From: Pyrenochaeta sp. MPI-SDFR-AT-0127
Lineage: Eukaryota; Ascomycota; Dothideomycetes; Pleosporales; Cucurbitariaceae
Assembly (NCBI GenBank): GCA_020747015.1
Contig: JAGTJM010000076.1
Location: 81,254-145,253, forward strand
DNA: 64,000 bases
Direction of reading: 5' to 3'
Below are positions 31,881 through 44,189 of this stretch, one piece after another. The notes under the pieces were generated by a model. The model did no database searches and was not told the DNA's origin. It saw nothing but the letters and a program-made list of their open reading frames with translations. Position 1 is the first letter of the stretch; every line of letters starts with the position of its first letter. The position numbers and the translations under genes are program-made.

Positions 31881-32550
31881 AGATATAAAGGTAACCCCAC
31901 CACTATTGGAGCTCGGACGACCACAAGTGTTGGTCGGGTTACCTATCGTGTGGTGGCTTCAGCTTTTGGTGGTCGCATCACCTACCTTTGCTAAGAACAT
32001 CACAAAGGTTATACAGAGAAACTGGGTGGGCTAAGCATAGTCGAACATTTATTCATCTCTATAGCCCACCAGAGTTTGATACATCTACTTCTAGCCTGAT
32101 AACCTTGTCGTTAGAGTCATGTTAACATGCTTGAACTATTCAGCGCTCGACCTCGGCCCACCACAGGAGAGGTAACTCGACCAGGAAATAGATAACCCCA
32201 CCAACGCGCTCTTGCTTCTGAAGTTTCCCATGGTCGGGTTAACTTGTCCACATCAGCGTCTGCATTACTTGAAACCAGCAGTCCTGCGTGCTAATACATA
32301 ACAATTCTAGGTAAGACCTTTAATCACTCATAAAGCTTTTACAACTCCTCTGAAGTTAGTCGGCTATATCGATTTCAGAGGCTTACGCCTGTTGGTGGGC
32401 TTCATTCGTTGGGTGGGCTTAGCTTGATAGTTGGCTAAACTTGTTAGTCGGCTCAACTCCTCAAGATTAGATTGAAACGTGCTTCAGGACTCACTCATGA
32501 GTAGCACTCGCTGAGTGATCCGTTCAAGTGGAGGAGATAGACAATTAGTT

Positions 32551-32710
32551 GGGTTACCTTTCGTATGGTGGGGTTACCTTTCATATGGTGGGGTTACCTT
32601 TCATATGGTGGGGTTACCTTTCATATGGTGGGGTCATCTTTTGTATGGTCGGGCTGTCTTCCGTATGTTCGGGTTACTTTTCATATGATTGGAATACCTT
32701 TGTATCTAGG
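32551..32710 (+). repeat. 20-bp minisatellite, about 8 copies
   Basis: The unit GGGTTACCTTTCATATGGTG repeats with exact 20-bp spacing from 32551. The first four copies are nearly identical; the next four diverge progressively toward the right. The open frame through it is a by-product of the repeat, not a gene. Confidence 0.9.
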
Positions 32711-33140
32711 GACTAATATACTGAATGAATTTACTGGATGTATCTTAAGACTTGATTTAAGTTTCGGAAACTTTATCAATTCGTCGACGTAACCAAACTG
32801 TGACTGAGCTGAATTCATCTCTGTGTGTCTCTGGAACGAACTCTATACAGTGGAAGGTGACCTGATAAAGATCACAACTCGTCTAGTATTAGCAAGTTAA
32901 GCGCACGACAAATGAGTTTACGCTACACTTCTTGATGATAAAGACACAGAATACGAAGATGTAGAGCAGCCATCTTGGCTGGCCGGTGTTAAATTGTGCT
33001 CAGTGATTATGCACATGTCGATTAAGTTCTCTAGCTAGCAGATCCCGAGGATGACGAATCAACCGCCTCGTACGAGATTGAATTTAGTCCTGCAGTACCA
33101 CGTTGTGACCTCGGCTACTATAAAAGGTAAATCGACCACA

Positions 33141-33200
33141 CAAAAGACAACCCCACTATACAAAAAATAATCCCACTATACAAAAGATAATCCCACCATG
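33141..33200 (-). repeat. 20-bp minisatellite in reverse orientation, 3 copies
   Basis: Three 20-bp units (first: CAAAAGACAACCCCACTATA) sit end to end. Reverse-complemented, the unit matches the 32551 unit at 15 of 20 positions. All five differences are transitions. The two arrays therefore form an inverted pair about 430 bp apart. Confidence 0.75.
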
Positions 33201-33210
33201 CCAGAAGCCT

Positions 33211-34020
33211 TACTACCATTACCTACTACCTCATCACTACAGCATAGCAGCAATATATCTACTAATCATAGATTAGCAAGTAAACTTCTCTTCCTGAAAC
33301 AAGCTATGATAGTGTGCTTACGACGTGATCTCCATAGAAGACAAAACTCGACCGAATAAACACTAATCATCCAACCTACTCTTATATTGTTGTCATATCC
33401 AAGATAGTAGTCTGAATAACACAGCAATCTTCCTCTGGAAATAGAGTAGACTTGTTGGTCTACTATTCGATACTTTGATCCAGGTTCATATAGGCGCTAT
33501 ATTGCATCTTTCACTAATGAATGTGAAGACTATCCTCACAGAGAGGGAAAGGTCCCATAACAAGACAAATTGACCCTCTTGTTGATGAATGTGAATTTTG
33601 TTCCGTCTTGACCATCACGCATATGTATAATCGAGGTAACTTGTACTTGAGTCGCATGCTCAAGATGACAAATCCAGAAAGGCAGTCATATTCTTTAATT
33701 ATGATATCGGTTAGTGCTGATTCAAGCTGGTAGTCGACAAATATGCGCAATTTATGGATAGGTATTCTATGGTAAATACACCTCGCTTAGCATCGCGCTG
33801 GGCTTAGGACTGTTGGAATGATGCTGATTTCCTTCACATGCCCACAATGGAAAGTGCTAGAACTACATGCTTCAAAGGTCAAGACTTATAGCAAGAAGAA
33901 CGGAGGGGCGATATTGAGTCAAATAAGACGGATCGCAGATGGGAGGATGATCCAGGACGTCTGAAAATTGATCATTACGTTAGGGCACTTCTCATGCTGT
34001 ATTGAGTAACGAGATCCGCT
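33211..34020. other. no gene recognised
   Basis: AT-leaning spacer to the right of the repeat region. A minus-strand frame at 33514-33750 has no recognisable feature. Confidence 0.4.
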
Positions 34021-34429
34021 TTAAATCGCAGCCCCATTTTGTCGATAGGTTGCTCTGTCCGCCCCATCGTAGGCACGCAGTGAAAGCCACATCACTTGAT
34101 TGCTCGCCAATGGGCCATCACCGTAAAAGTCATAACCTGGATTGATGAGACTCGAAATGCCTTCATCCGTGCGGATGAATGGCAGCAAGTCGAGGGATTC
34201 TGGAACGACGAAGTGGAGCATTTGATAGTGACTTATTGGAACTTCAGAGCCTGGGTTTAGCCAATCAATCAACGTGCTCCAAGAATTCAAAGAGCAAAAC
34301 TTCTGTCTCTTCAACCTCAAAATTCAAGTCCAGTTTGGACCAACTTGCTCGGGTGAGAGAAGATGCAAATTTTGTTACGGACGTCAGTGTGGTACCAGTG
34401 TCGTTGGGGGTGGGTGCGAAGAACGACAT
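34021..34429 (-). pseudogene. small unknown ORF broken by a 4-bp tandem duplication
   Basis: From ATG 34429 (MSFFAPTPNDTGTTLTSV) the frame runs to EFLEHVD and stops at a TGA. From there a second frame continues with protein-like sequence (LNPGSEVPISHYQML, LASNQVMWLSLRAYDG) to a stop at 34021. At the junction, plus 34263-34270 is a tandem duplication AATCAATC. With one copy fewer, the two frames join exactly and the total length is divisible by three (134 residues). I do not recognise the protein. It is most likely a recently inactivated copy of a real gene. Confidence 0.55.
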
Positions 34430-34711
34430 GGGCGGTGTACACCGAGTACCTGACGAGTTGTGAGCAGAGGCCTAATGCGCTCCTCGTTCATAACATGAAA
34501 TACATCACCTGAAATGAATTGACTTGTTTGCTCGCCTTGTCGTGCTTAGGGTGGTGAGCGACCGCCATCAGCATGATTTGTGGGCAATCCCCCGCAGTCT
34601 TCGCCCCATCCACACCTCGAGGCCGCAGTCAACAACCTTTGCCCAGCGCTTCAGCAGTACCAGCCCCATACTAACCACCTTGACATTCACCCGGGAAGCA
34701 TGTGAAAGATA

Positions 34712-36741
34712 ATGGCGCATATACTGGATCGGCCTCTCGACCACCCACACGGCCCCTCATGCCCAATATGCATCCTCCCCGCAATCAGAAATCTACGCCA
34801 AGAATCTACTCGTGCGGCAATCCGTATCGAAGAACTGGATTGGACAATAATCACCAAACTCGGTCCAAAATGCGACCTATGCAAGCTTGCGGTAGAGCTG
34901 CGGGAGCATTGGCAGTCAGGGGACGCAGACAAGCAGATGAAGTATGATGGCAGATCGTATAGCTTGATGTGCGAGAATGGAGCCTGGTGGCCACCGTTTC
35001 AGCCTCGCCGTCGGATGTGGACCATGTACACAGATTTTGGTATGCCTGCAAATCAGAATCTCTACCTAGGTCGCGTTTGCAACTGAACCAAGTCGCAGAC
35101 GATGTTCTCGCACAGCGTATCCCAACCTATCTGATCTCCAGCGATCCTCTATCAGACCCATCAAAGCGCATGTTCAAGCAGTGGATCAAGAAATGCGAAG
35201 ACAATCACCCGAGATGCTGTGCTAAGTATGACAGTCTACCGACCCGTGTTATTGATGTCAGACATAGTTCGCTCAAGCTACTTGATCCAAGCCCAAGTGG
35301 TGCTCAACCATATGTTGCCCTGAGTCACTGCTGGGGATCATGTCGCGACTTCTTGACCACTCGCGACAACATTGAGCTTCGAAAAGCAGGGTTCCAGCTG
35401 GCAGAATTGCCTGCAACTTTCAGCGATGCAGTTTTGGTGACCAGAGCTCTTGGTATTCCGTTTTTATGGATTGATAGTCTGTGCATCATTCAAGGCGACA
35501 AAGAAGACTGGGAAGTGGAAGGAAGTAAGATGGCAGACATTTACAGCGATGCAACCGTGATGGTGGCGGCTACAACTGCGACAGACGACTCACTAGGGTT
35601 TTTGAATCCACGGAAGAGTCACCGAACTGCAACACTTGAGTTTGTGGATTCGCCATCATCATCGTCATCGAGTGGCTACAAAGGAAACAAGCGAGTCGCT
35701 CGAGTATACGTGCAGGGCGACCATGAAGTCATCGATCGCAAGGATCGCCTCAAAGAGCGCGCTTGGTGCCTTCAGGAACGATACCTCAGTCCGCGCATTC
35801 TATCCTTTGAAGAAACCGTCACACGTTGGGAGTGCTTCACAGAAAATTGGTCAGAAAATGGGCGCGGACATACCAATGGCGACTCGCTCTTTACTGACCG
35901 CGACAACTTCACCCAGTTGTACAGAAAGTGGCCAAACATGATCGAGCACTACACGAGGAGACATCTCACCTTCCGCTCTGACGCGCTGCCTGCACTATCA
36001 GCGCTGACGGCGCGGACAAGCCAATATGCAAACGATCAATATCTCGCCGGATTGTGGAAGAAGGATCTGTTGTCCTGGCTGCTGTGGAAACCGGCTTCCT
36101 ATTATGACACCACGGTCAAGCCTTGCAGACCAAAAGACAACCCTGCGCCGTCGTGGTCATGGGCTTCATATGCAGGACCGGTGGCTTTCCAGCTCTTCCA
36201 GGGTATCACCCCAACGAACACCATGATATCCATTCCATCTACCGTACTAGTAGATGCATCAGTGTCGGTATCAGGATTGAATCCTTATGGCGAAGTGCAG
36301 TCAGGCTCTGTACTCATTCGTGCTCCCGTGCTTCGAATGATGTTACAAGAATCGCGGCCTACCCCAGAGAAGAACTGGCAGGGATACGAGTCGCACATCT
36401 TATCGTATCCGGACAACGCAGGTATAGAAAAACGCCTATCGGCCAAACTCGATTATCCCGAAGAGAGTAGAAATGTAGTCACGTACGGCATCCCGATTGC
36501 CCACCGCAGTGGCGCAAAATACTCTGAACAGCACGTCGCCGCTGGCAATATACGCCACAGCGCATCCGAAGATGAAGTTAGCAACCTAGCCTTGATATAT
36601 GGCCTTCTCGTTCGCGAGCAGACTCAGCCGTGCGAGAGAAGGTACGAAAGAGTAGGTGTTTTTGAGATTGGATGGACGCCCTTGGACCGTTTCTTGGACT
36701 TGTTGAAAGAACTTCCTGATGAGGAATACATAGTTGTATAA
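34712..36741 (+). CDS. HET-domain protein (heterokaryon incompatibility type)
   Basis: HET domains trigger programmed cell death in fungal non-self recognition. There are two exons, 34712-35039 and 35093-36741. A 53-nt intron (GTATGC...CCAAG, phase 1) joins MYTDF to VADDVLAQRIP, giving 658 residues. The N-terminus has two Cys pairs (CPIC, CDLC), common before HET domains. The HET signature is intact: YVALSHCWG (183-191), then PFLWIDSLCIIQGDKEDW (about 232-249), ADIYSDATVMVAA, and ERAWCLQERYLSPRIL after it. A TCA/TCG-rich Ser run lies near 35657-35675. The C-terminal half (SWSWASYAGPV and beyond) is usual for the family and has no NACHT or repeat domain. No partner gene is evident next to it. 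Confidence 0.9.
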
Positions 36742-37082
36742 GGAATTGTGATCCCGTTTTAGATATGATGCCACATATACGCAGAATTTGGGTTGTTTGG
36801 AGTTGGATTACCATTAACCTTTGAAGGGTATGTCTGAAACACGAGGATGGTCGTTACATATTGTATGATGATGCAACTTAATTCGGGACTAGCGCATGTG
36901 CAAAGACATCGCCCACAAGTCACTTATCTTCACCAATGTATAACTACAATAGAGTCCTGTAAGCTACGCATATTCCGTGACATTATGATATTACGATTAC
37001 TCCTTGCAGTACAGTGGCTAACAACGCTATTCAGGATTCGCTCCACACACACGTTATACATTTGTACGAGACCATTCAAAGC
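36742..37082. other. convergent spacer
   Basis: 341 bp lie between the HET gene and the minus-strand secreted protein gene. Nothing is recognised beyond 3' flanking sequence. Confidence 0.4.
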
Positions 37083-38293
37083 TCATATAAATAAGAGAGC
37101 AGCCAGACCTATTCCTGTGCCTAAAAGCGGCCCCAGCGTTTGCATAGGTGCTACGCCCGCGGTGCTCTGGCTTGGTGTTACTCCAGACCCTGTGCCGTTC
37201 CCGGTCTGATTTCTCTGCGCGGAAGTTGGATCTGGTTCGTTTGCACCCCGAGGATCTGTGACATTTTCATGAAACTCTGCGCCTGGGCCCAGTAGCTCCT
37301 CTGCGCTGGGTGGAGTGAAACTGCCTGCTTCAATCTCCGTAGGGGTAATGCAGACAACCTCGACATGAATGTCTTCAGGGGTCAGGGTGAAATTAAAGGT
37401 AGCATCCGAACCGGGGAACGTGTAGTTTGGAAAGAATGTGAAGAAAGTTGGAGTGGGGATTCGGACGGAGTTGTTGTACGAGCCGCCGACAGCACCAGCC
37501 GTATGCACTGTCGGGGGTAGTTCGCCTGGGAGCTTCACATCACATATTGGTTGGTCGTAAATAGTAGCCAAGTTTGCCGTGAGATTCCCAGCTATCGACA
37601 AATTAGCGACGACTCAAAGCGATCGACAGGGGAAATGAAGTATGATGGATGATGATATCAAGTACAATGACTGGTATCTAGAGAGCCTCAAAACTTACTG
37701 TCCGGGATAAGTTCTCCGTTCCACTCATCATCCCCATCCAAAAAGCTGGCACACTCCCACGGGACGGTCTGGTTCTGCGCCGCGGTAGAGTTGAACCCGT
37801 ACTCTATCGTCGGACACTCGCCTTTGCGCGCATACTCTATCGCTTGTATAGAAAAGTGGCGTTTAAGCGCATTCACACACTGCACGCCGAACATGGTCTT
37901 GCAATCACCCTTGTCCTGGGCAGCACGTCGCAGGACCTTTTCTGAAAACAAGAAGAAGGAGTTGAACGTGATGGGTGCGTTTTCGATACACAGACCCATG
38001 TTTGCAGTGTTGGTTTTGCCGGTATCGATGAAAAATTCTGTTACTGCACTCCCAGTCCCGGGCCCACTGGTCGTAGACCAGAGACGTGCGGTCAGATTCC
38101 ACGACTGTTCATCGTCGGGGATAACACGGGGTTGGCCACTGGAGCCAATCTCGTGTTTTAGACCCGTAATTGGAGCAGTCTTCGTGGCATTATAGGTCAG
38201 GTAAGTTCGCACATTGTTACAGAACCTGCTTTGGGCGATCGAAGCTGAGATAAAGAGCTGCGAGTACAATGCTAGTAGAATAAAGCGATTCAT
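37083..38293 (-). CDS. secreted, probably GPI-anchored glycoprotein, unknown
   Basis: The exons are 38293-37699 and 37591-37083, split by a 107-nt intron (GTAAGT...GATAG, phase 1). The spliced product has 367 residues. ATG 38293 gives a strong signal peptide (MNRFILLALYSQLFISASIAQ); the frame is open further upstream, but with no better start. The mature part has about ten N-glycosylation sequons and eight cysteines (for example GLCIEN, GDCKT, VQCVN, PICDV, VVCIT). The C-terminus is a Ser/Thr/Gly-rich stalk followed by a hydrophobic end (LGPLLGTGIGLAALLFI), typical of a GPI-attachment signal. It should sit on the plasma membrane or cell wall. I recognise no catalytic motif. Confidence 0.75.
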
Positions 38294-41200
38294 GTTGGCT
38301 GGCAAGATGATAGTATGAGGACTGGCAGAGTCGTGAGCAGGTTTCGGTGGTAAAATAGTATCCCAGAATACATATATGTAGAAAAATAGCCAGTACTGCA
38401 CGAAGATTCGCCGTTACAAGGCGCAGCGTGCCTGGCCGCTAAGACGTCGCTTGGGGCGCTTTTGAACAGCAGGTTTCACCACCTCGGCTGCTTGTGCGAG
38501 ATTTCCCGTCGATCGTGGACAACCTGAAAGGCAGCGGCTAATATTGGCAAGGCTCATTTACGGCGTCCTTAGGGGAGCGGAGTACAGCGCCTTGGAGGGC
38601 GTTCGATTGCCCAATCATCTCGGGTGGTTTCAGACCGAAGCGGAAATTACGCAAGGCTGCGCCTTGTGGGACTTGGCAGGCGGCCCATAGCTATTTCGTC
38701 AACTGTGGGATCACGGGAATCGCAAAGATCGCCAGATGGGAAATCTTCAGGCTGATATTTTGAGAAGAGAGACAAACCTGGAGATACACATTTCTGCATT
38801 TGCAGGCGCTGCAACTGAAGCGTAATCGTGAATATTTCACTCAAGAACCTAGGCAGGTTCAAGCGGTTGGCATCAACGCGATTGAGGTGCTATCTAGGTT
38901 TACTCTTCATCTGTTTCGAGCCGGACGTGATACTAGGTGCATTAGGCGTTGACTGGCCCTAACATGGCCTGCTAAAGACATGCAATGTGTCCACGATCTG
39001 TTGCACCCACAGCACAATAAAAAGGCCTAACGGAATGAGTTTGGCATGAACAAATCCTGCCATTGCATCATTTGACAAGACCATTTTGACAACTCGTCGC
39101 CGAAGAAGATGGCGTTGTAGAGGACAGGAGATATATTTTCAGTACAAAGCTGTCAATGTCTTCCAGACAAGAGACTACAAGGGGTGTATCATGTCTCGCT
39201 ACAATTCAGCCTCAACTGAATACAGATTCCACACTGAGCGCGGAGATTGTTCACATAGTAGCGGAACACATTTTCGCCCTTTTTTCTTTATTCATTTAGT
39301 ATCTCTATGATTTTTCACCCATCTCTGGGTGCAGCAATGAAACATATCTCGCACGACTCTGACAGAACAATAGGTAGTGGCATGGTGCAAGGCGAGATTT
39401 ACAGGTGATTCGTGGTCTCCGAAGTACAGCAATGAGATGCAGCACTGCCACGCGTGATCACGCATCAGCATCGACTTTCTCACTGCTACATGTGTGTCCC
39501 AAAACACCCGCAGGCACCAAATCGAACCAGTCTTATCCTTTTTGAGTTCAAGGTCCTCTTGTCTTGGGTATCGATCTAATGGATATACGAAGGCGGACTA
39601 ACGAGCTTGAGGCTCCCAGCACATGTTCCCCATTCCGACAGCGACTATTACTGTCTTTCTCATCACCATTTTATAACTCACCAGAGAAGGTTTTACATTG
39701 CTGGCTCGGAAAAGCCACAATCATCACATAGGCTCTGCGTTGCGCTATTGTGCAGGCCATTTTAGAGGCAGCATAATCCGCCCAACATTGTCACCCAATG
39801 CAAATCTATCGGCCTCCTCGATAAATGCCACTGTAAAGCATATTTGTGACATTGTGCTTCAGCTTTTATGGGCCAGGTGCCTAAAGATGTTGGCGCAATG
39901 CTACTGTTACGAGCTTCTAGGACCGATGCTCTATGGGTGCAGAACTTATCAGCAACGGAGACCATTGTTCCCTAGCTAATGCATCTGCACTATTCAAACT
40001 GCAGTACTATGCTGACCTATGGACTGAATCCAGACTAATTTTCAACGCTGGATCACAGGGCTGTCTGACCCACGAGGTTCGCAGCGCTGGACAACGCTCC
40101 TAGAGGCATTGCACGTTGCAGCGTACCAAAGTCTCCTTCCTTACAACTATAACAAAAAGAAGCATTAGCGGGGTTTGCAGATGTGACAACCCCAGAGAAA
40201 TATTTGCTAGCTGAGCAACAGAGACGATCAAGAAGTCGGCTGAAACGAAGCGGTGAGTGCTTCTCTTGACCTTGCATTAGTAGTTACCGAAGATGACTGA
40301 ATTTTTAAAGAAGCCACCACATCATTTTGGGTGCTTGGCTGCATTCTCGTGGATGCCGATCCTCCCCCCTACAGTCCCCTTACTTCTCGTCCCCCCACCA
40401 GAGTAAGCACAGTCAACCCAGCACCGCTTGATTGAAGCGTAATAGTTATGGACGAGTGGCTCAAATTGTTACACTGTCCTATCGGAATTCATTTTCTTTC
40501 CGGCTCCGGCAAGTCACAACTCTTATCTTTTAAGCCAAGATTTTTGAAGGAGTTGGTGTCACGGGGATCATATTGTGGATTATCTTAACAGGATTTTGTG
40601 ATACTTCCTGGCTCTACGTTGCTTTTGAAGGGTGGGAGAAGTTGCCTTGAGTACAAGCACCAGAAGGACCAAGTCTACATGATGATTTAACGAAAGCGAA
40701 AATCTCACTGATGACGGCATTCTATGCCTGCAATATGGCCAAATACCATAGTTACTGCTTTGGCTGTACTCGCTAGTCGATACTTGGCTTCCTCGATTCA
40801 GCTATCGTGCTGGGCCGTCGCCTTTGCTAGTGGATTCTGCGGCCACTTTCTCATGTCGCACACGATTTTGATATTAGACCCACGCCAAGTCCTCTTCGCA
40901 TGCCGCTTCATACCATGAGTATCACCAAGCTACTCTATTAGGAAGTCAAAAGTCAAGAGCACGATAGCTGCAGTGCTACTTGACCTCACATCATGCAAGA
41001 GATTGATCAAGTTGCTCACTACACACCTATCACGCTTCTGGAATTCGGGATAATGCACTGAGAATGATGTTGCGTAACCTGTACCCGTAGCATGCGTCTC
41101 AGAGTTCATGGGCTTTGGTCGGGTTGATGCTGCGAACCTGCACAACACAGCTTCACACTTTGAGATACCTGCGAAAGAGTGAACGTGCCGACCTAGATCT

Positions 41201-44189
41201 TTCCTCTCCGAAAGCATCAAAAAAACACTCTTCGGCAAGCCGGTTCACGCAAAGCACATCGGCTCAGACAGACGGTACCGGTTCAAACATTCATACTCAA
41301 TCTCTTAAAGTCGCACCATGTGGTACTTGGAGATATTGTCCTCATACATATAACAAAGCAGCGATATCTCTTGTGAACTTGTCAAACACTCTGTCCAGAA
41401 TTCACCTTACCTCTTGAATATCTATAGCTACACTTCACAAGAGACCCGCATTGATAAATTCATTGACACAATGCCAACAGCAATCAACTACTTAAACGAT
41501 GTTTCTCAAGAGCACTGTCACACTGCGGCCGATGTTTCGGTGGACAGTTCCGGCAATTTTTCGGTCACAAACTCCAATCAATCTCTATCTCATCCTCGCT
41601 ACTGGCCACCAGACCATCAGACACATCCTACAACTCGCGAAGAACCTAACAGATCTGGGAGCTCCAATGCATATCTTACCACAAAAGCGTGGGGCTACCA
41701 ATTTAACCATCACCGAGAAGGACCAGATCCAGTTTGCCCAAAGGCACCCCGACTGAAAGCTCAGCAGCCTAAAAACAATCTAGACGTCGATTACATGGGA
41801 GCGCGCCTAAATTTACTTGATTCAAGCGCGGCACATGATGAGGTTGACCATCCGCAACTCGGCGAGGTTACCGGATGCACATCTTGGAGCAAAGAAGAGC
41901 ATGGAGAGCAAGTCACGCACCTCGGTAGGGGAGGATATAATCACTCCAATGCTTAAAATATGATCTCTATATGGTTAGGTAGATCAAATAGGTGGGCGAA
42001 GTGACTAGTTTGTGCCATTTCTCTCTTAGCACGCCAAAGTCTGTTGTCCCATCTTCATAGAACTTGAGCTGTTCCATTGTGCAGTACCAATATTGGGCAT
42101 TCTGATCTTCTACTTGCCCCTTTCAATAAGTAAATACTGGCGCAGGAGGGCAAATATTTGTATCGACAAAGGTCAAATCGGTGCATACAGTGTATAAAGA
42201 TCTTACCTTCATCCTCGTCTTCGGTACAATGGTTTTTCTGGGCGAATCTACTCATTTCCTTCTGTCCGTAACCGAGATCGTTTTCCTGAAAAGCTGATAT
42301 AGACTGATGATGAATCAGAGACAGCTCTTCATCTCAACAAGTTGCTCAACTTGGATCGACCTGCGAACGTCATGTCTAAGAATAGCCCAAAATGATTGAA
42401 TTGCATACAGTAGAAGCACCGATGGCTATCTGAAGATACTGGGCCCCATTTCCAATCTATAGCATGTGTGAATCAGTCCCGGAGTGGTAGTAAACCTGGT
42501 TGTCGTGACAACTTTCGTTTCATATCTTGATCGACAAGATGGAGTGCGTATCAAGATGGAGGAACGGTCACTGCAGATCCAATCCTACAGGAAGCTAACA
42601 ATGGGAAGTGAGCCGTTGCTGGCCAAGTCTACCGCTAATATGCAGGTGTTTTTACTCTAATTCTGCACGAGGAGATAGCGCCAACACTTAATTTCCCAGA
42701 AGAGATACGCAATCAAACTCTACCAATACACACCTCTCCTGACCGAGTATCCCGTGGGATATATGCGAGAACCCTGCAATTGTGGATTTCATCACTCTGC
42801 TGGGTCCACGGGTGGCTTTCACAAACCCTAGCATTACTAACCCTGGTTTACGCTCTTACTTCTGAAAACTTTGTCTAGATGACATCGTATCCAAACATTT
42901 GGTTGCCACAAATGCATCATTTGGGTCGGAAGGCTATCGCTTTAGGATTATGGTCTATCTTTTTTCTTTACAATAACTGCAATCCAAACCCATGCACAAC
43001 CGAATGCGTGGACGAGAACACTATTGATGGTGCGTCTATTCACAGGACTAGAAAAATGATGCTCCGAATGTGAATCTTTTTCGGTGAGCAAGTCGCTTTG
43101 ATGTATCTTATCGAGTTCCAGGAGATGGCAAAGGCAAGACGACCAATCTCACAAACCCAGGAGATCGGACCGTTGCGGCAGGAGAACTTGATGGTACTGT
43201 AATGTCTGAGGGAAATTTATGAAGGGCCCCGAAGACAAAAACGAAGCTCGTTCGATGCGTGGGCTCGCGCCGGAGACGGGCACGACGAACGGTGTCGAAC
43301 TTTCGGCCGCCAAACGAGCCTCGCCGCAACACGAAGCCAGGCGATAGGTCGGTAAACCGGCCGTTCCCGGACGGAGAATCGAAATGGTGGAGTTACGAAG
43401 TCTCAGGACTTATTCGAAATTGGAAAGTGGACACCATTAATGTGACACGATCGAGTAGGACAGATGTTGTCAGTATGAACTCCCGGGATAATATTGTGTT
43501 GGGTCCAGGTATAGAAATTTGGAGTAGGGGTGGTGAACCCATCGGTTTTCCAGCGGACGAGCGAAGAAGCAAGTGCATCGGAACAAGCTACCACAAGTAG
43601 AGGGTTCCTCGTGCGAATGACCTTCATAATAAACGGGACGTGTGGACCTTGAATTTGGCTTTTCTCGTCTTAGTCTTCTGCAAGCTAGCATGAAAGTCTT
43701 CATAAAGTCAATCAGTTTTGCAAGGTTTTTGTATTCTTTAAAAAGAAAATACCAGGATTCACAATAGCGAAGAAGATTGAGAATCAGTTTAGCTATATAG
43801 ATTAACGTTCTTCATTCGGTTCTGTCCAGAATTTTGTAGTACGATGTGACCATATAAATGCAGAGCCATGACCAACAGGAGTAGACAATACCAAGCCTCT
43901 AAGGTCGTGGCAAAATCTTCTTTGTATAATTGCTCGCAAAGCCTAACAAAATTTCCGTATGATTATAAGAGTATGCTGTAAGGTTCCAAGTTAAAGAAAT
44001 TCTAGCCCCATGGCATGGACATGCGTACCACGATTTCTCCAACACGCCTGAGAAAAGATGTCATCATGGCGCAGGTGAAGGCTCATAAAGCTTGATTTGA
44101 TGTTATAGGAAGAGGAAGAAGTGAGTAGACTGACAACAATCACTTTGTATAACCCTCGCTAATTTTGGCCTTTTCAACGATGTAGGAGC
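38294..44189. other. 5.9-kb stretch almost without recognised genes
   Basis: Only scattered short frames occur, mostly without ATG or protein-like pattern. One possible small gene (41471-41956) is listed separately. I found no transposase, reverse transcriptase or integrase motif and no long repeat. The stretch may be relic DNA mutated past recognition. Confidence 0.35.
41471..41956 (+). CDS. possible small hypothetical protein
   Basis: An ATG-started frame of 161 residues (MPTAINYLNDVSQEHCHTAA). It is hydrophilic, rich in His/Asn/Ser/Pro, and has no signal peptide, domain or intron. Length alone is weak support in a gene-poor region; it could be a chance frame. Confidence 0.2.
   Translation: MPTAINYLNDVSQEHCHTAADVSVDSSGNFSVTNSNQSLSHPRYWPPDHQTHPTTREEPNRSGSSNAYLTTKAWGYQFNHHREGPDPVCPKAPRLKAQQPKNNLDVDYMGARLNLLDSSAAHDEVDHPQLGEVTGCTSWSKEEHGEQVTHLGRGGYNHSNA

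Larger units (their letters stand above)
31885..33210. repeat. region of dispersed and inverted G/T-rich repeat motifs
   Basis: About 1.3 kb carries many copies of a motif of the type GGTGGGGTTACC. It reads forward at about 31940, 32228 and 32551-32700, and reverse-complemented (GGTAACCCCACCA type) at about 31890, 32210 and 33141-33200. Related GTGGGCTTA-type words occur at 32030 and 32390-32430. No ORF of any size belongs to it. It could be a decayed foldback or MITE-like element, or a region of expanding minisatellites. Confidence 0.6.

Noticed and set aside
32565..32792. Open frame of 75 residues with a repeating peptide
   Set aside because: It is the translation of the 20-bp minisatellite; the repetition comes from DNA repeats and the frame has no independent support.
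32551..33200. CRISPR array
   Set aside because: The repeats are contiguous 20-bp units without spacers, in a eukaryotic genome.
43259..43600. Arg-rich ORF of 113 residues
   Set aside because: Basic low-complexity start, no homology recognised, and competing frames on the other strand.
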